NCBI RefSeq assembly: GCF_001751255.1
Contig: NZ_LJGW01000111.1
Coordinates: 62,001-126,000 of the forward strand
Direction of reading: 5' to 3'
Source: Streptomyces nanshensis
GTDB taxonomy: Bacteria > Actinomycetota > Actinomycetes > Streptomycetales > Streptomycetaceae
DNA: 64,000 nt
The notes below the pieces were generated by a model that saw only the letters and a list, made by a program, of their open reading frames with translations, did no database searches and was not told the origin of the DNA. How positions within the stretch are numbered: the first letter of the stretch is position 1; each line of letters opens with the position of its first letter. Positions 24,861-32,357 of the stretch are shown piece by piece. The translations under genes and the position numbers were made by a program.

Positions 24861-25780
24861 GGTCTACGGCCCTCCTCGGCACGGGGCTCGGCCCGGGTGG
24901 TGGCGTCGTGGTGCGGGAGCGGTGCGAGCGGACGGGGATCGGCGCCGGTCTCCACCGGCTGCGTACCGTCGGCGGCCCACTCCGACCAGGAGCCCGGATA
25001 GAGGGCGACGGGAATGCCGAGGTCCGTCAGGACGGCGGCCTGGAAGGCCGCGGACACTCCGCTTCCGCAGTAGACGCCCACCGTCTCGTCCCCGTCCGGC
25101 ACGGGGTCGCGAAGCAGCGCGGCGTACCGGCGGCGCAGCACGTCGGCCGGCCGCAGGACACCGCCGTCCGCGGTGTTCTCCGCGGCGGGGGCGCTGCGTG
25201 CTCCGGGGATGTGCCCGGACTCGTAGGCCGTCGCCGCACGGGCGTCCAACAGGCGCCCGTCGCGCCCCAGTTCGGCGGCGGCGGCGGCGTCGAGCACGGG
25301 CAGTCGGCCGCCGGGCAGTACGACGTCGCCGGGCGGCGGTTCGGACGGCTCGGTGCTCAGCGCGTGACCGGCGGCCAGCCAGGCGGGGAGGCCGCCTTCG
25401 AGGATGCGGACGCTGCGCAGTCCGCCCCAGCGCAGCAGCCACCAGGCCCGTGCGGCCGACAGTCCCGACCTGGCGTCGTAGACGACGACGTCGCTGTCCT
25501 GACCGATGCCCCACCGGCGCGCGGCTTCCTGCAACTCCGCCCGTCCGGGCAGCGGATGACGGCCCTCCCCGGGGCGCGGCGGCCGGGACAGCTCGGCCGG
25601 CAGATCGACGTGGACGGCACCGTCGATGTGGCCCTGTGCCCACTCCTCGCGGCCCGTGCCGGCGGCGGGGTCGTAGCGGACGTCGAGGAGCCGCAGGGAA
25701 CCGCCGCCGGTACGGGCGCCGTCCAGCAGCTCGGCGAGTTCGGCCACCGTGATGGTCACCTCGGACACGGCGGCGCTCAC
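24857..25780 (-). CDS. Rhodanese-type sulfurtransferase (SseA-like, two domains)
   Basis: A 307-residue thiosulfate/3-mercaptopyruvate sulfurtransferase. The N-terminal rhodanese domain is inactive (VVVYDARSG, Asp in place of Cys). The C-terminal domain carries the active-site loop VGVYCGSGVSA, with catalytic Cys near residue 240. GHIDGAVHVDLPAEL and GHIPGARSAPAAEN are the paired CH2A-type motifs. The GTG start overlaps the monooxygenase stop (GTGA). Its place between a C-S-cleaving monooxygenase and a sulfonate importer suggests handling of released sulfur (sulfite/thiosulfate or persulfide). Confidence 0.92.
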   Translation of the reverse strand: MSAAVSEVTITVAELAELLDGARTGGGSLRLLDVRYDPAAGTGREEWAQGHIDGAVHVDLPAELSRPPRPGEGRHPLPGRAELQEAARRWGIGQDSDVVVYDARSGLSAARAWWLLRWGGLRSVRILEGGLPAWLAAGHALSTEPSEPPPGDVVLPGGRLPVLDAAAAAELGRDGRLLDARAATAYESGHIPGARSAPAAENTADGGVLRPADVLRRRYAALLRDPVPDGDETVGVYCGSGVSAAFQAAVLTDLGIPVALYPGSWSEWAADGTQPVETGADPRPLAPLPHHDATTRAEPRAEEGRRP

Positions 25781-27162
25781 TCCCCGCCCACGACGGCGGC
25801 GGTGTCACTCGGGACCCCGGCGTCCGCGAACTGATTGCCAGGCCGGGCGAGTCCGAGGTGGTCGCGCAGCGTCCGGCCCGCGTACTCGGTGCGGAACAGG
25901 CCCCGGCGCTGGAGCTCGGGGACGACGAGATCGACGAACGCCTCCAGACCGTCCGGCATATGGGGCGGGAAGATCATGAAGCCGTCGGCGGCGCCCTGTT
26001 CGAACCACTCCTGGAGGACGTCCGCGACCTGCGCGGGCGAGCCGACGACCTCCTTGAACCAACCGCGGCGCAGATACGAGGAGTTGACCTCGCGCAGCGT
26101 GACCGCGTTCTTGCCGTGGAGCTCGCGCGCCTCCCCGATGATCAGGGCTCCCTCCGCGGAGGCGTCCGCGGGGTCGGCGACGTCGTCGAGCACCGCGTCC
26201 GGGTGGTGACCGGTCAGGGCGAGCCCGAGGGCGGCGGAGAGCCCGGCCAGGTCCACGTCCTGTCTGCCGAGGGCCTGAAGACGCGAGTACAGCTCGTGCG
26301 CCTCCCGGCTGGTCGGCGCCGTGTAGACCGCGACCCCGGGGATGACGAGCTGTTCCCGCGGTGCGCGGCCGTGCGCGGGCAGACGGCGCTTGAGGTCGTC
26401 GTAGTACGCCCGTGCCCCGGCGAGGCCCAGCACGGAGGAGTTGGTGAAGCGCACGTCGGAGTAGCGGGCACCCAGTTGGCGCGAACGTTCCGACGAGCCC
26501 GCGTTGACGAGCGGGATCTGGCCCTGGACGGGCCGTTCGACGTTCAGCGGGCCGTCGACGGAGAAGAACTCCCCGCGGAAGTCGATCCGGTGCACCCGCG
26601 CCTCGTCGACGAACCTGCCCGTCTCCGGGTCGGCGATCCGCGCGCCGTCCTCCCAGCTATCCCACAGCAGCCGCAGCACCTGGACGAACTCGGTGGCCCA
26701 GTCGTAGCGCCGGTCGTTCTCCCAGTGCTCGTTGCGGCTGAAGTTGCGGGCGGCCTCGGCGTTCTTGCCGGTGACGATGTTCAGTCCCGTCCGCCCGTTG
26801 CTGAGGTGGTCGATGGTCGCCAGCGAACGCGCGACGTTGAACGGCTCCGCGTAGGTGGAGTTGACGGTCGTGATCAGACCGATCCGTTCGGTGACTGCGG
26901 CGATGTGCGCGGCCAGCGTCAGCGCTTCCGGCCGCAGGACCTCGTTCGGCGCGGCGAACTGTGAGGCGGGAAGGCCCACCACGCGGTCGCCGATGAAGAA
27001 GAAGTCGAACTTGCCGCGTTCCGCGGTACGCGCGGCGCTCTGGAGCAGCGCCGGGCTGGAGTTGCCGTTCGTCGGTGCGCCCGGCAGCCGCCACGCACCG
27101 GGGTGGAAGCCGGTGGGCCAGATCGTGAATCCGAGGTGCATCGGGCGGGGTGACGCGGGCAT
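25777..27162 (-). CDS. NtaA/SnaA/DszA-type FMN-dependent monooxygenase
   Basis: A 461-residue flavin-dependent monooxygenase of the nitrilotriacetate/dibenzothiophene-sulfone group, using FMNH2 from a separate reductase. Signature segments: MHLGFTIWPTGFHPGAWRLP, ARTAERGKFDFFFIGDRV, ATIDHLSNGRTGLNIVTGKN, ARNFSRNEHWENDRRYDWAT, IPLVNAGSSERSRQLGARYS and GFMIFPPHMPDGLEAFVDLV. The ATG at 27162 is used; AAGG lies about 11 bases upstream. The B. subtilis relative CmoJ acts on N-acetyl-S-alkylcysteines, and SsuD-family enzymes on sulfonates. The downstream sulfonate-type importer and rhodanese fit C-S bond cleavage. A leader peptide lies 364 bases upstream. Confidence 0.92.
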   Translation of the reverse strand: MPASPRPMHLGFTIWPTGFHPGAWRLPGAPTNGNSSPALLQSAARTAERGKFDFFFIGDRVVGLPASQFAAPNEVLRPEALTLAAHIAAVTERIGLITTVNSTYAEPFNVARSLATIDHLSNGRTGLNIVTGKNAEAARNFSRNEHWENDRRYDWATEFVQVLRLLWDSWEDGARIADPETGRFVDEARVHRIDFRGEFFSVDGPLNVERPVQGQIPLVNAGSSERSRQLGARYSDVRFTNSSVLGLAGARAYYDDLKRRLPAHGRAPREQLVIPGVAVYTAPTSREAHELYSRLQALGRQDVDLAGLSAALGLALTGHHPDAVLDDVADPADASAEGALIIGEARELHGKNAVTLREVNSSYLRRGWFKEVVGSPAQVADVLQEWFEQGAADGFMIFPPHMPDGLEAFVDLVVPELQRRGLFRTEYAGRTLRDHLGLARPGNQFADAGVPSDTAAVVGGE

Positions 27163-27225
27163 AGCGGATCGCCTTCCCAGGAGGGCAGAGAGAGTCGGCC
27201 GGAGCCGTACGGGACGCACGTAGGC

Positions 27226-27264
27226 GACGTACGGACAGGGCGTAGACCGGGACGTACGGACAGG
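27226..27264. repeat. GACGTACGGACAGG direct repeats
   Basis: A 14-base unit occurs at 27226-27239 and again at 27251-27264 (period 25). Partial CGTACGG copies lie near 27207 and 27318. The array sits in the untranslated leader of the monooxygenase operon, so it may be a protein-binding site. Confidence 0.5.
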
Positions 27265-27526
27265 ACGTACGACAGCCGCGCCGGCACGCGTGCGGAACGG
27301 TGAAGAGCACACGCACACGTACGGAACGGCAGAGAGTCGGAAGAGAGCAGAGCAGGCGGAGGGTGCGATACCCGGCGTGGCCGGCGTCAGCCCCGCACGT
27401 TCCCGCGCGATGAGCGCGTCCGGTGCGCCGCTCGCCCGGGCTGCGCCCCGAACGCGCGGGCGGGAGCGGGACGAACAGGAAAGGGCTGCGCCTCGGCGGG
27501 TGCCGTGCCGGCGAGCGCCAAGACGG

Positions 27527-27673
27527 TCAACAGAGGCTGGACTTGACGCTCATCTGGTCGACGTACCTGCGGGCCACGGCGTACAGGGTGACGGCGCAGA
27601 GATCCGGACGGGGAATCCCGGCGAGGGGCGTCGTCACGGGAAGGCGCTGTCCGCCTGCCGTACTGCCTCGCAT
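27527..27673 (-). CDS. Cysteine-ending leader peptide of the sulfonate-type operon
   Basis: A 48-codon frame from ATG 27673, with AGGGGG about six bases upstream, ending AVARRYVDQMSVKSSLC and then TGA. The ending matches the R-R-x-V-D...S-S-x-C pattern of leader peptides described upstream of actinobacterial sulfur genes and aligns with the peptide at 14130-14213. It precedes the NtaA/DszA-like monooxygenase by 364 bases, nearly the same distance as in the other cluster. Shorter starts (GTG at VTTPLAG or VARRYVD) are possible. Cysteine-dependent attenuation is inferred. Confidence 0.65.
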   Translation of the reverse strand: MRGSTAGGQRLPVTTPLAGIPRPDLCAVTLYAVARRYVDQMSVKSSLC

Positions 27674-27834
27674 CCGAGCCCCCTCGGTTCCCGCGATCCG
27701 CTGTGCGCGATCCCGTGCTGTGTATACGCACTGTATCCACTGCGCGGGCCGCAGTGTCAAGGGCCGTCTCATGTGGTGTGCGCTGCGACGCGCGGCGCGG
27801 TGTGCGGCGCGGAGGCCGACGGTGCCCGGCCGGT

Positions 27835-28596
27835 TCAGGATCCTTCCTGCGCGAGGCCCTGGATGCGCAAGTCCCGCATTCTGCCGAGGTGTTCGGCCAT
27901 GGCCGTACGGGCGCGCGGGGCGTCGCCGTCGCGCACCGCGTCGAAGATCGCGGCGTGCTCCTCGACGGTGCGGTCCTCGTCGGCCGTCGTCGCGAAGGCG
28001 GGGCGGTAGATCGCCAGCAGGCTGTCCAGCCGGTCGAGGAATCCGGCGATGATGTCGTTGTGCCCCGCCACTCGCAGGGCCCGGTGCCAGTCCTCGTTCG
28101 CGGCGGTGCGCTCCGCCGAGTCGCGTGCCTCGCGCCGCAGTTCGGCGAGGTGCTCCAGCCTGCTGAGGTCGAAGGCCGTGCGCCGCTCGGCGGCGAGCCC
28201 GGCACCGGTCGACTCCAGCGAGATGCGCGCCTCGTAGATCGAGAGGATCTCCTCGGGCGTGCGCCGCCGTACCAGGAAACCGCGGGAGGTGCGCTCGATG
28301 AACCCGTCCTGCTGGAGCCTGCCCAGCGCCTCCCGTACCGGGGTCCGGGACACCCCGTACCGCTCGCTCAGCGCGGTCTCCAGCAGCACGGTGCCCGGCG
28401 GGTACGTGCCGCCGATCAAGTCCTCCTTGATCCTGGCGTAGTGCATGTCCACACGGTTGCCGGTGCGTCCGCGCGGCGTCGACCCGCCACGGCCGCCGGG
28501 GGCCGAACTCCCGCCCGCGCTCTGCGTGTTCACGCGGCGCGGTCCCGCACGCCCGTCACGCCGCGTCCCCGCGTCCGTCCTGCCCCGGCCATGCAC
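27835..28596 (-). CDS. GntR family transcriptional regulator (FadR/FCD type)
   Basis: A 253-residue repressor. ATG 28596 has GAGGGAG seven bases upstream. About 48 basic, Gly-rich residues precede the winged helix: YARIKEDLIGGTYPPGTVLL, ALSERYGVSRTPVREALGRL and QQDGFIERTSRGFLVRR. The all-helical FCD ligand domain follows (EILSIYEARISLESTGAGLA, NEDWHRALRVAGHNDIIAGF, EEHAAIFDAVRDGDAPRART), with His/Asp residues that usually bind a metal and an organic acid. It lies upstream of, and in the same direction as, the sulfur operon leader and divergent from the ATP-grasp gene. Which of the two it controls is open. Confidence 0.88.
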   Translation of the reverse strand: MHGRGRTDAGTRRDGRAGPRRVNTQSAGGSSAPGGRGGSTPRGRTGNRVDMHYARIKEDLIGGTYPPGTVLLETALSERYGVSRTPVREALGRLQQDGFIERTSRGFLVRRRTPEEILSIYEARISLESTGAGLAAERRTAFDLSRLEHLAELRREARDSAERTAANEDWHRALRVAGHNDIIAGFLDRLDSLLAIYRPAFATTADEDRTVEEHAAIFDAVRDGDAPRARTAMAEHLGRMRDLRIQGLAQEGS

Positions 28597-28867
28597 ACGC
28601 TCCCTCGCCTTGCGAAAACCCCGTGCATCATAGGGCGGCCCGTACGAGGAGACGGAGACGGACCGTGAGTCCCGCCGGCGCCCGACTCGTCTGCCACGTA
28701 CTGCCGTCGGAGACCGACCGCGGCCGGCCTGGCGACGCCGGCTTCGCCACGGGCACGTGCGTACGGGAGCGAGGTGCTTGCCCGGCAGATCGCCGGGTAA
28801 GCGCCGGAAGGTACGGTCATGTCGGCCACGTAGTCGATGCGTTCACGCGCCGAAGGAGAAACGGTCT

Positions 28868-30109
28868 ATGCCACAGGGCGAACCCGCCACCAAAAACCCG
28901 GACAAAGGCTATGTAGCGCTTCTTGGCTGGAGTATCAACGCGGTGGAAGCCCTCGACCGGTTCGACCGGCGATATGTCGTCGTGGCGCCGGAGTGGGCCG
29001 AGGAGTACTGCGTCGAACACGACATCCCCTATGTGCCGTGGAATTTCGAGCGGCTCAACGACCGCTCCATGGAGATCGCCGAGACACTCCAGAAGAAGGG
29101 TGTCGACGTCGCGATCCCGCTGTTCGAGGAAACCGTGGAATGGGCGGGGGCGATCAACTCCGTTCTGCTGGACAACCCGCGTCTGTACGGGCAGTCCCTG
29201 CTGCTGCGGGACAAGGCGCTGATGAAGCGCCGCGCCCAACTCGGCGGCATCCGGGTCGGGATATTCGAGGAGGCCCACGACCGGGACGACGTCATCCGCT
29301 TCCTCAAGCGCGTCAATCAGACTCTGCTCAAGCTGGACGGCGACCCGAACGACCCGATCCATCTCAAGGCGTTCGACAAAGCAGGCTGCCTCGGGCACCG
29401 CGTCATCCGCACCCCGGACGAGATCGACACGATTCCGGAGGAGGAGTTCCCGGTCCTCATGGAATCCCATCTCGACGGCTGGGAGTTCGCCGTCGAGGCG
29501 TGGATACACAACGGGAAGATCAAGTTCCTCAACATCTCCGAATACGTCACGCTGGGATATTCGGTGTTCGTCCCCGCGACTCCGGAACTGGAGCGGTACC
29601 GCCCGCAGATCACGGCGCAGATCGAGAAGCTCATCAAGACGTTCGACATCGAGTTCGGCTTCGTGCACCCGGAGTATTTCGTCACCAGCGACGGCGAGAT
29701 GTACTTCGGCGAGGTCGCCTACCGGCCGCCGGGCTTCAAGGTGTTCGAACTCCTGGAGCGCGCCTACGGGTTCAACGCCTACCATGGGCTCGTGCTGGCC
29801 TTCGACCCGAAGACGACCGAGGAGGAGATCGACGCCTTCTTCCCGCGCGAGGTCGTCGACGCGTCGGGAGTCGCCGGCTGCTTCGGCGTCTACCCGCGCC
29901 GCCGCGTCGTCAGCGACCTGGAGATCCCGGAGGAGACCGAGGACGACGACTACTACGAGTCGCACGACCTCTCCACGCCGCTCGAGGAGACCGTCACCAA
30001 GAGGACCGCGTTCGGCACCCACTGGGGTCTGGTGTACTTCTTCGGCGATGACCCGTACCGGATGCGCGACCTGTTGAAGAAGCAGGAAGAGCTCGACTTC
30101 TACGTCTGA
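28868..30109 (+). CDS. ATP-grasp ligase of unknown substrate
   Basis: A 413-residue ATP-grasp protein, probably joining a carboxylate to an amine with ATP. ATG 28868 has AAGGAG nine bases upstream. The N-terminal domain (GYVALLGWSINAVEALDRFD, YVVVAPEWAEEYCVEHDIPY) precedes the ATP-binding domain with LLLRDKALMKRRAQLGGIRV, LKLDGDPNDPIHLKAFDKAG and VLMESHLDGWEFAVEAWIHN. The metal-binding end is EFGFVHPEYFVTSDGEMYFG followed by EVAYRPPG. The C-terminal part is acidic (EETEDDDYYESHD). The layout resembles carnosine-synthase/L-amino-acid-ligase-like enzymes. The next gene starts within 8-41 bases, so the two are co-expressed. Substrates are unknown. Confidence 0.8.
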   Translation: MPQGEPATKNPDKGYVALLGWSINAVEALDRFDRRYVVVAPEWAEEYCVEHDIPYVPWNFERLNDRSMEIAETLQKKGVDVAIPLFEETVEWAGAINSVLLDNPRLYGQSLLLRDKALMKRRAQLGGIRVGIFEEAHDRDDVIRFLKRVNQTLLKLDGDPNDPIHLKAFDKAGCLGHRVIRTPDEIDTIPEEEFPVLMESHLDGWEFAVEAWIHNGKIKFLNISEYVTLGYSVFVPATPELERYRPQITAQIEKLIKTFDIEFGFVHPEYFVTSDGEMYFGEVAYRPPGFKVFELLERAYGFNAYHGLVLAFDPKTTEEEIDAFFPREVVDASGVAGCFGVYPRRRVVSDLEIPEETEDDDYYESHDLSTPLEETVTKRTAFGTHWGLVYFFGDDPYRMRDLLKKQEELDFYV

Positions 30110-30150
30110 TCGATCCCGTGGACGCAGGAGACCAACCCGAGGGAAACCCT

Positions 30151-32205
30151 TTGAAACCGACCGCCGACGTCAGCGGTGAGGCCACGACGCTGGACAAGCG
30201 CGTGGCCTCGCTCGACGACGCCATCCGGGCCATGGCCGAAACCCGCGACTTCGGCAAGCACACGAAGCTGCGGCGGCTCCTGGAAGCACTGCGTCGGGTG
30301 CTCATGCAGCCGGGCGGCGCCGCGGCCGTCCAGGCCAGGGCGCAGGCCCTCGAGGAGGCCGGGCTCTTCCGGGAGACGGACTGGGCGTCACCGGAGATCC
30401 TCATCCCGTCGCTGGTCAGTCCGGGTCTGCGCAGTGCCGACGCGGACACCGTCGTCATGGAGGCCACCAGCGAGCTGCGGATGCTCGCCGTCGCCCTCGG
30501 CGAGTTCGCGCATCCGACGCTGCCCGCCGAGGACGCCCGCCAGTTCCTGTCCCAGGTGCTGGCGACCAATCTGGAGCTGCTGTTCACCGCGCCCAGCGAG
30601 GCGGAGCGCACCCAGCAGGGCCGTATCGCACAGCTCGTGCGGAGCCTGTTCCGCCATCTCGCCGACGAGATCGGCTACGACAGCGTCCTGGACGACCTGG
30701 TCGACGAGATCTGGCGGATCCTGCGCCAGCGTCCGATCCAGGTCGAGACGGTGCAGTCCCTGATCACCCGGATCGCGGCCTACCGCGACGACCCGGACGT
30801 CGCTCTCGGGGCGTCGTCGGGGCAGGGCGTCGACCGGCTCATCACGAGCCTGTACGGGACCACCGAGGCGTGCCGGGAGGATCCGGGCATCGACGTCTTC
30901 CGCTCCCGGCTCGAGGTGATGGACGCGGGCGGTCTGCAGAACGAGGCGTCGGGGTTCGCGCGGGCGATGCACGACACCGGCCTGGTGTCGCCGTACCACG
31001 CGGAACTGCTCCGGTTCCTTCTGCACGAGAGCGACTACCTCATCGGTGAGGCGCTCGGGCTGTCCGACACCGGCCGCAACTGCCTGCTGCGCTACAGCCA
31101 GTTGGTGCACCGGCTGATCGACGTGGCCGTGCATCCGCAGACCGCGCAGAGCGTCTACGGGCTGGCGCTGCTGCTCGACCGCGGCATCCTCTACGAGCCG
31201 CCGATCGTGCCCGGCCTGTGGCGGCAACTGGCGCTCGAACTCTCCCCGGTCGCACGGGAGCGGCTGACGACGGTCTTCGGCGAGGTGCCGGGGCCGCAGG
31301 CGCGGCTGGTCGCGGGGGTGCTCTCGATGCTGGGCCAGCCGCTCGGCGTCGGCCAGGGCGACAACCCCACCTGCCAGTCGGCACGCGCGCTGTCGATGTG
31401 GTCCTACAACGACCCGGACTATCTGCTGCAGATGGTGGTCTGGGCGGCCCGCGACGACGAGGTCCTCATGCACTTCGAGGGCCAGCCGATCTCGTCGAAG
31501 GACAGCACGGCCGGAGTCGCGAGCACGCTGCCGATGGACCTGGACCCCGTATCGCTGCTCGTGGTGCCTCATCTGGACCGGATCTACGCCGAGATGGGGC
31601 GGCGCTGCGTGGCGCGGCCGGGGGACCCGCACCGGTGGGTCAACCCCGAGTTCCACGGCTGGTGGGCATCCCGCGGGTTCCACATCAACGTCGACGTCGC
31701 GACCGGGAACCTGGTCGATCTGGACGGGTTCCTGCGGCAGTTCCACGCCGGCTACCACCCGTCCTACAACGGCGGGCAGCCGCTGATCCATCCGCAGCCG
31801 GCCGGCGTCGCCGTCACCGACAGCGCGGCCCGGTATGTCGGCTGGCACGCGATCACGATCCTTCGGGCGGCGCCGGACCCCCAGGACGTCATGCGGGTCT
31901 ACTTCTTCAACCCGAACAACGACAGCGGCCAGGACTGGGGCGACGGCGTCGTCGTCTCCACCGCGGGCAACGGCGAGCGGTTCGGCGAAGCCTCGCTGCC
32001 GTTCGACCAGTTCGCCTCGCGGCTCTACATCTTCCACGCCGACCCGCTGGAGCGCGGCGAACCGGAGCGGGTGCCCGCCGAGGACGTCACGCGGATCATC
32101 GGCTACATCGAGCGCAGTTGGGGCAACGACCGGCTGCCCGCGGGGACGCTGCAAGCCGTCGAAGAGCCCCGCGAACCTGTGAGCCCGCCGCGTAACCGGT
32201 CCTGA
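30151..32205 (+). CDS. Large uncharacterised protein with possible papain-like triad
   Basis: A 684-residue cytosolic protein of unknown function. The TTG at 30151 has GAGGG nine bases upstream; an in-frame GTG at 30118 lacks a ribosome site. Residues 1-390 are helical and regulator-like. From about 395 the sequence carries GQGDNPTCQSARALSMWSYN (Cys408), GWWASRGFHINVDVATGNLV, RYVGWHAITILRAAP (His566) and VYFFNPNNDSGQDWG (Asn587). Cys, His and Asn occur in papain order, with strand-like surroundings, so a cysteine peptidase, transglutaminase or acyltransferase is possible. No signal peptide or membrane segment. It follows the ATP-grasp gene as a pair. Function is a hypothesis. Confidence 0.7.
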   Translation: MKPTADVSGEATTLDKRVASLDDAIRAMAETRDFGKHTKLRRLLEALRRVLMQPGGAAAVQARAQALEEAGLFRETDWASPEILIPSLVSPGLRSADADTVVMEATSELRMLAVALGEFAHPTLPAEDARQFLSQVLATNLELLFTAPSEAERTQQGRIAQLVRSLFRHLADEIGYDSVLDDLVDEIWRILRQRPIQVETVQSLITRIAAYRDDPDVALGASSGQGVDRLITSLYGTTEACREDPGIDVFRSRLEVMDAGGLQNEASGFARAMHDTGLVSPYHAELLRFLLHESDYLIGEALGLSDTGRNCLLRYSQLVHRLIDVAVHPQTAQSVYGLALLLDRGILYEPPIVPGLWRQLALELSPVARERLTTVFGEVPGPQARLVAGVLSMLGQPLGVGQGDNPTCQSARALSMWSYNDPDYLLQMVVWAARDDEVLMHFEGQPISSKDSTAGVASTLPMDLDPVSLLVVPHLDRIYAEMGRRCVARPGDPHRWVNPEFHGWWASRGFHINVDVATGNLVDLDGFLRQFHAGYHPSYNGGQPLIHPQPAGVAVTDSAARYVGWHAITILRAAPDPQDVMRVYFFNPNNDSGQDWGDGVVVSTAGNGERFGEASLPFDQFASRLYIFHADPLERGEPERVPAEDVTRIIGYIERSWGNDRLPAGTLQAVEEPREPVSPPRNRS

Positions 32206-32274
32206 GACACGGCGGGTCGGAGGGGCTGAGGCTTCGAACGACCGCCGCCCTCTCCGGGTGTACGGCGACGCCGA

Positions 32275-32316
32275 AGGCCCCGCTCCGGCCGTGCGGTCAC
32301 GGCCGGAGCGGGGCCT
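32275..32316. terminator. Strong bidirectional terminator
   Basis: A perfect 19-base stem, AGGCCCCGCTCCGGCCGTG and its complement, with loop CGGT. It lies between the convergent papain-like gene and the glycine-betaine transporter. Confidence 0.85.
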
Positions 32317-32357
32317 GTCGTCGGACGGGACGGCGCGGCGTCAGCCGCGGCCGGCGG

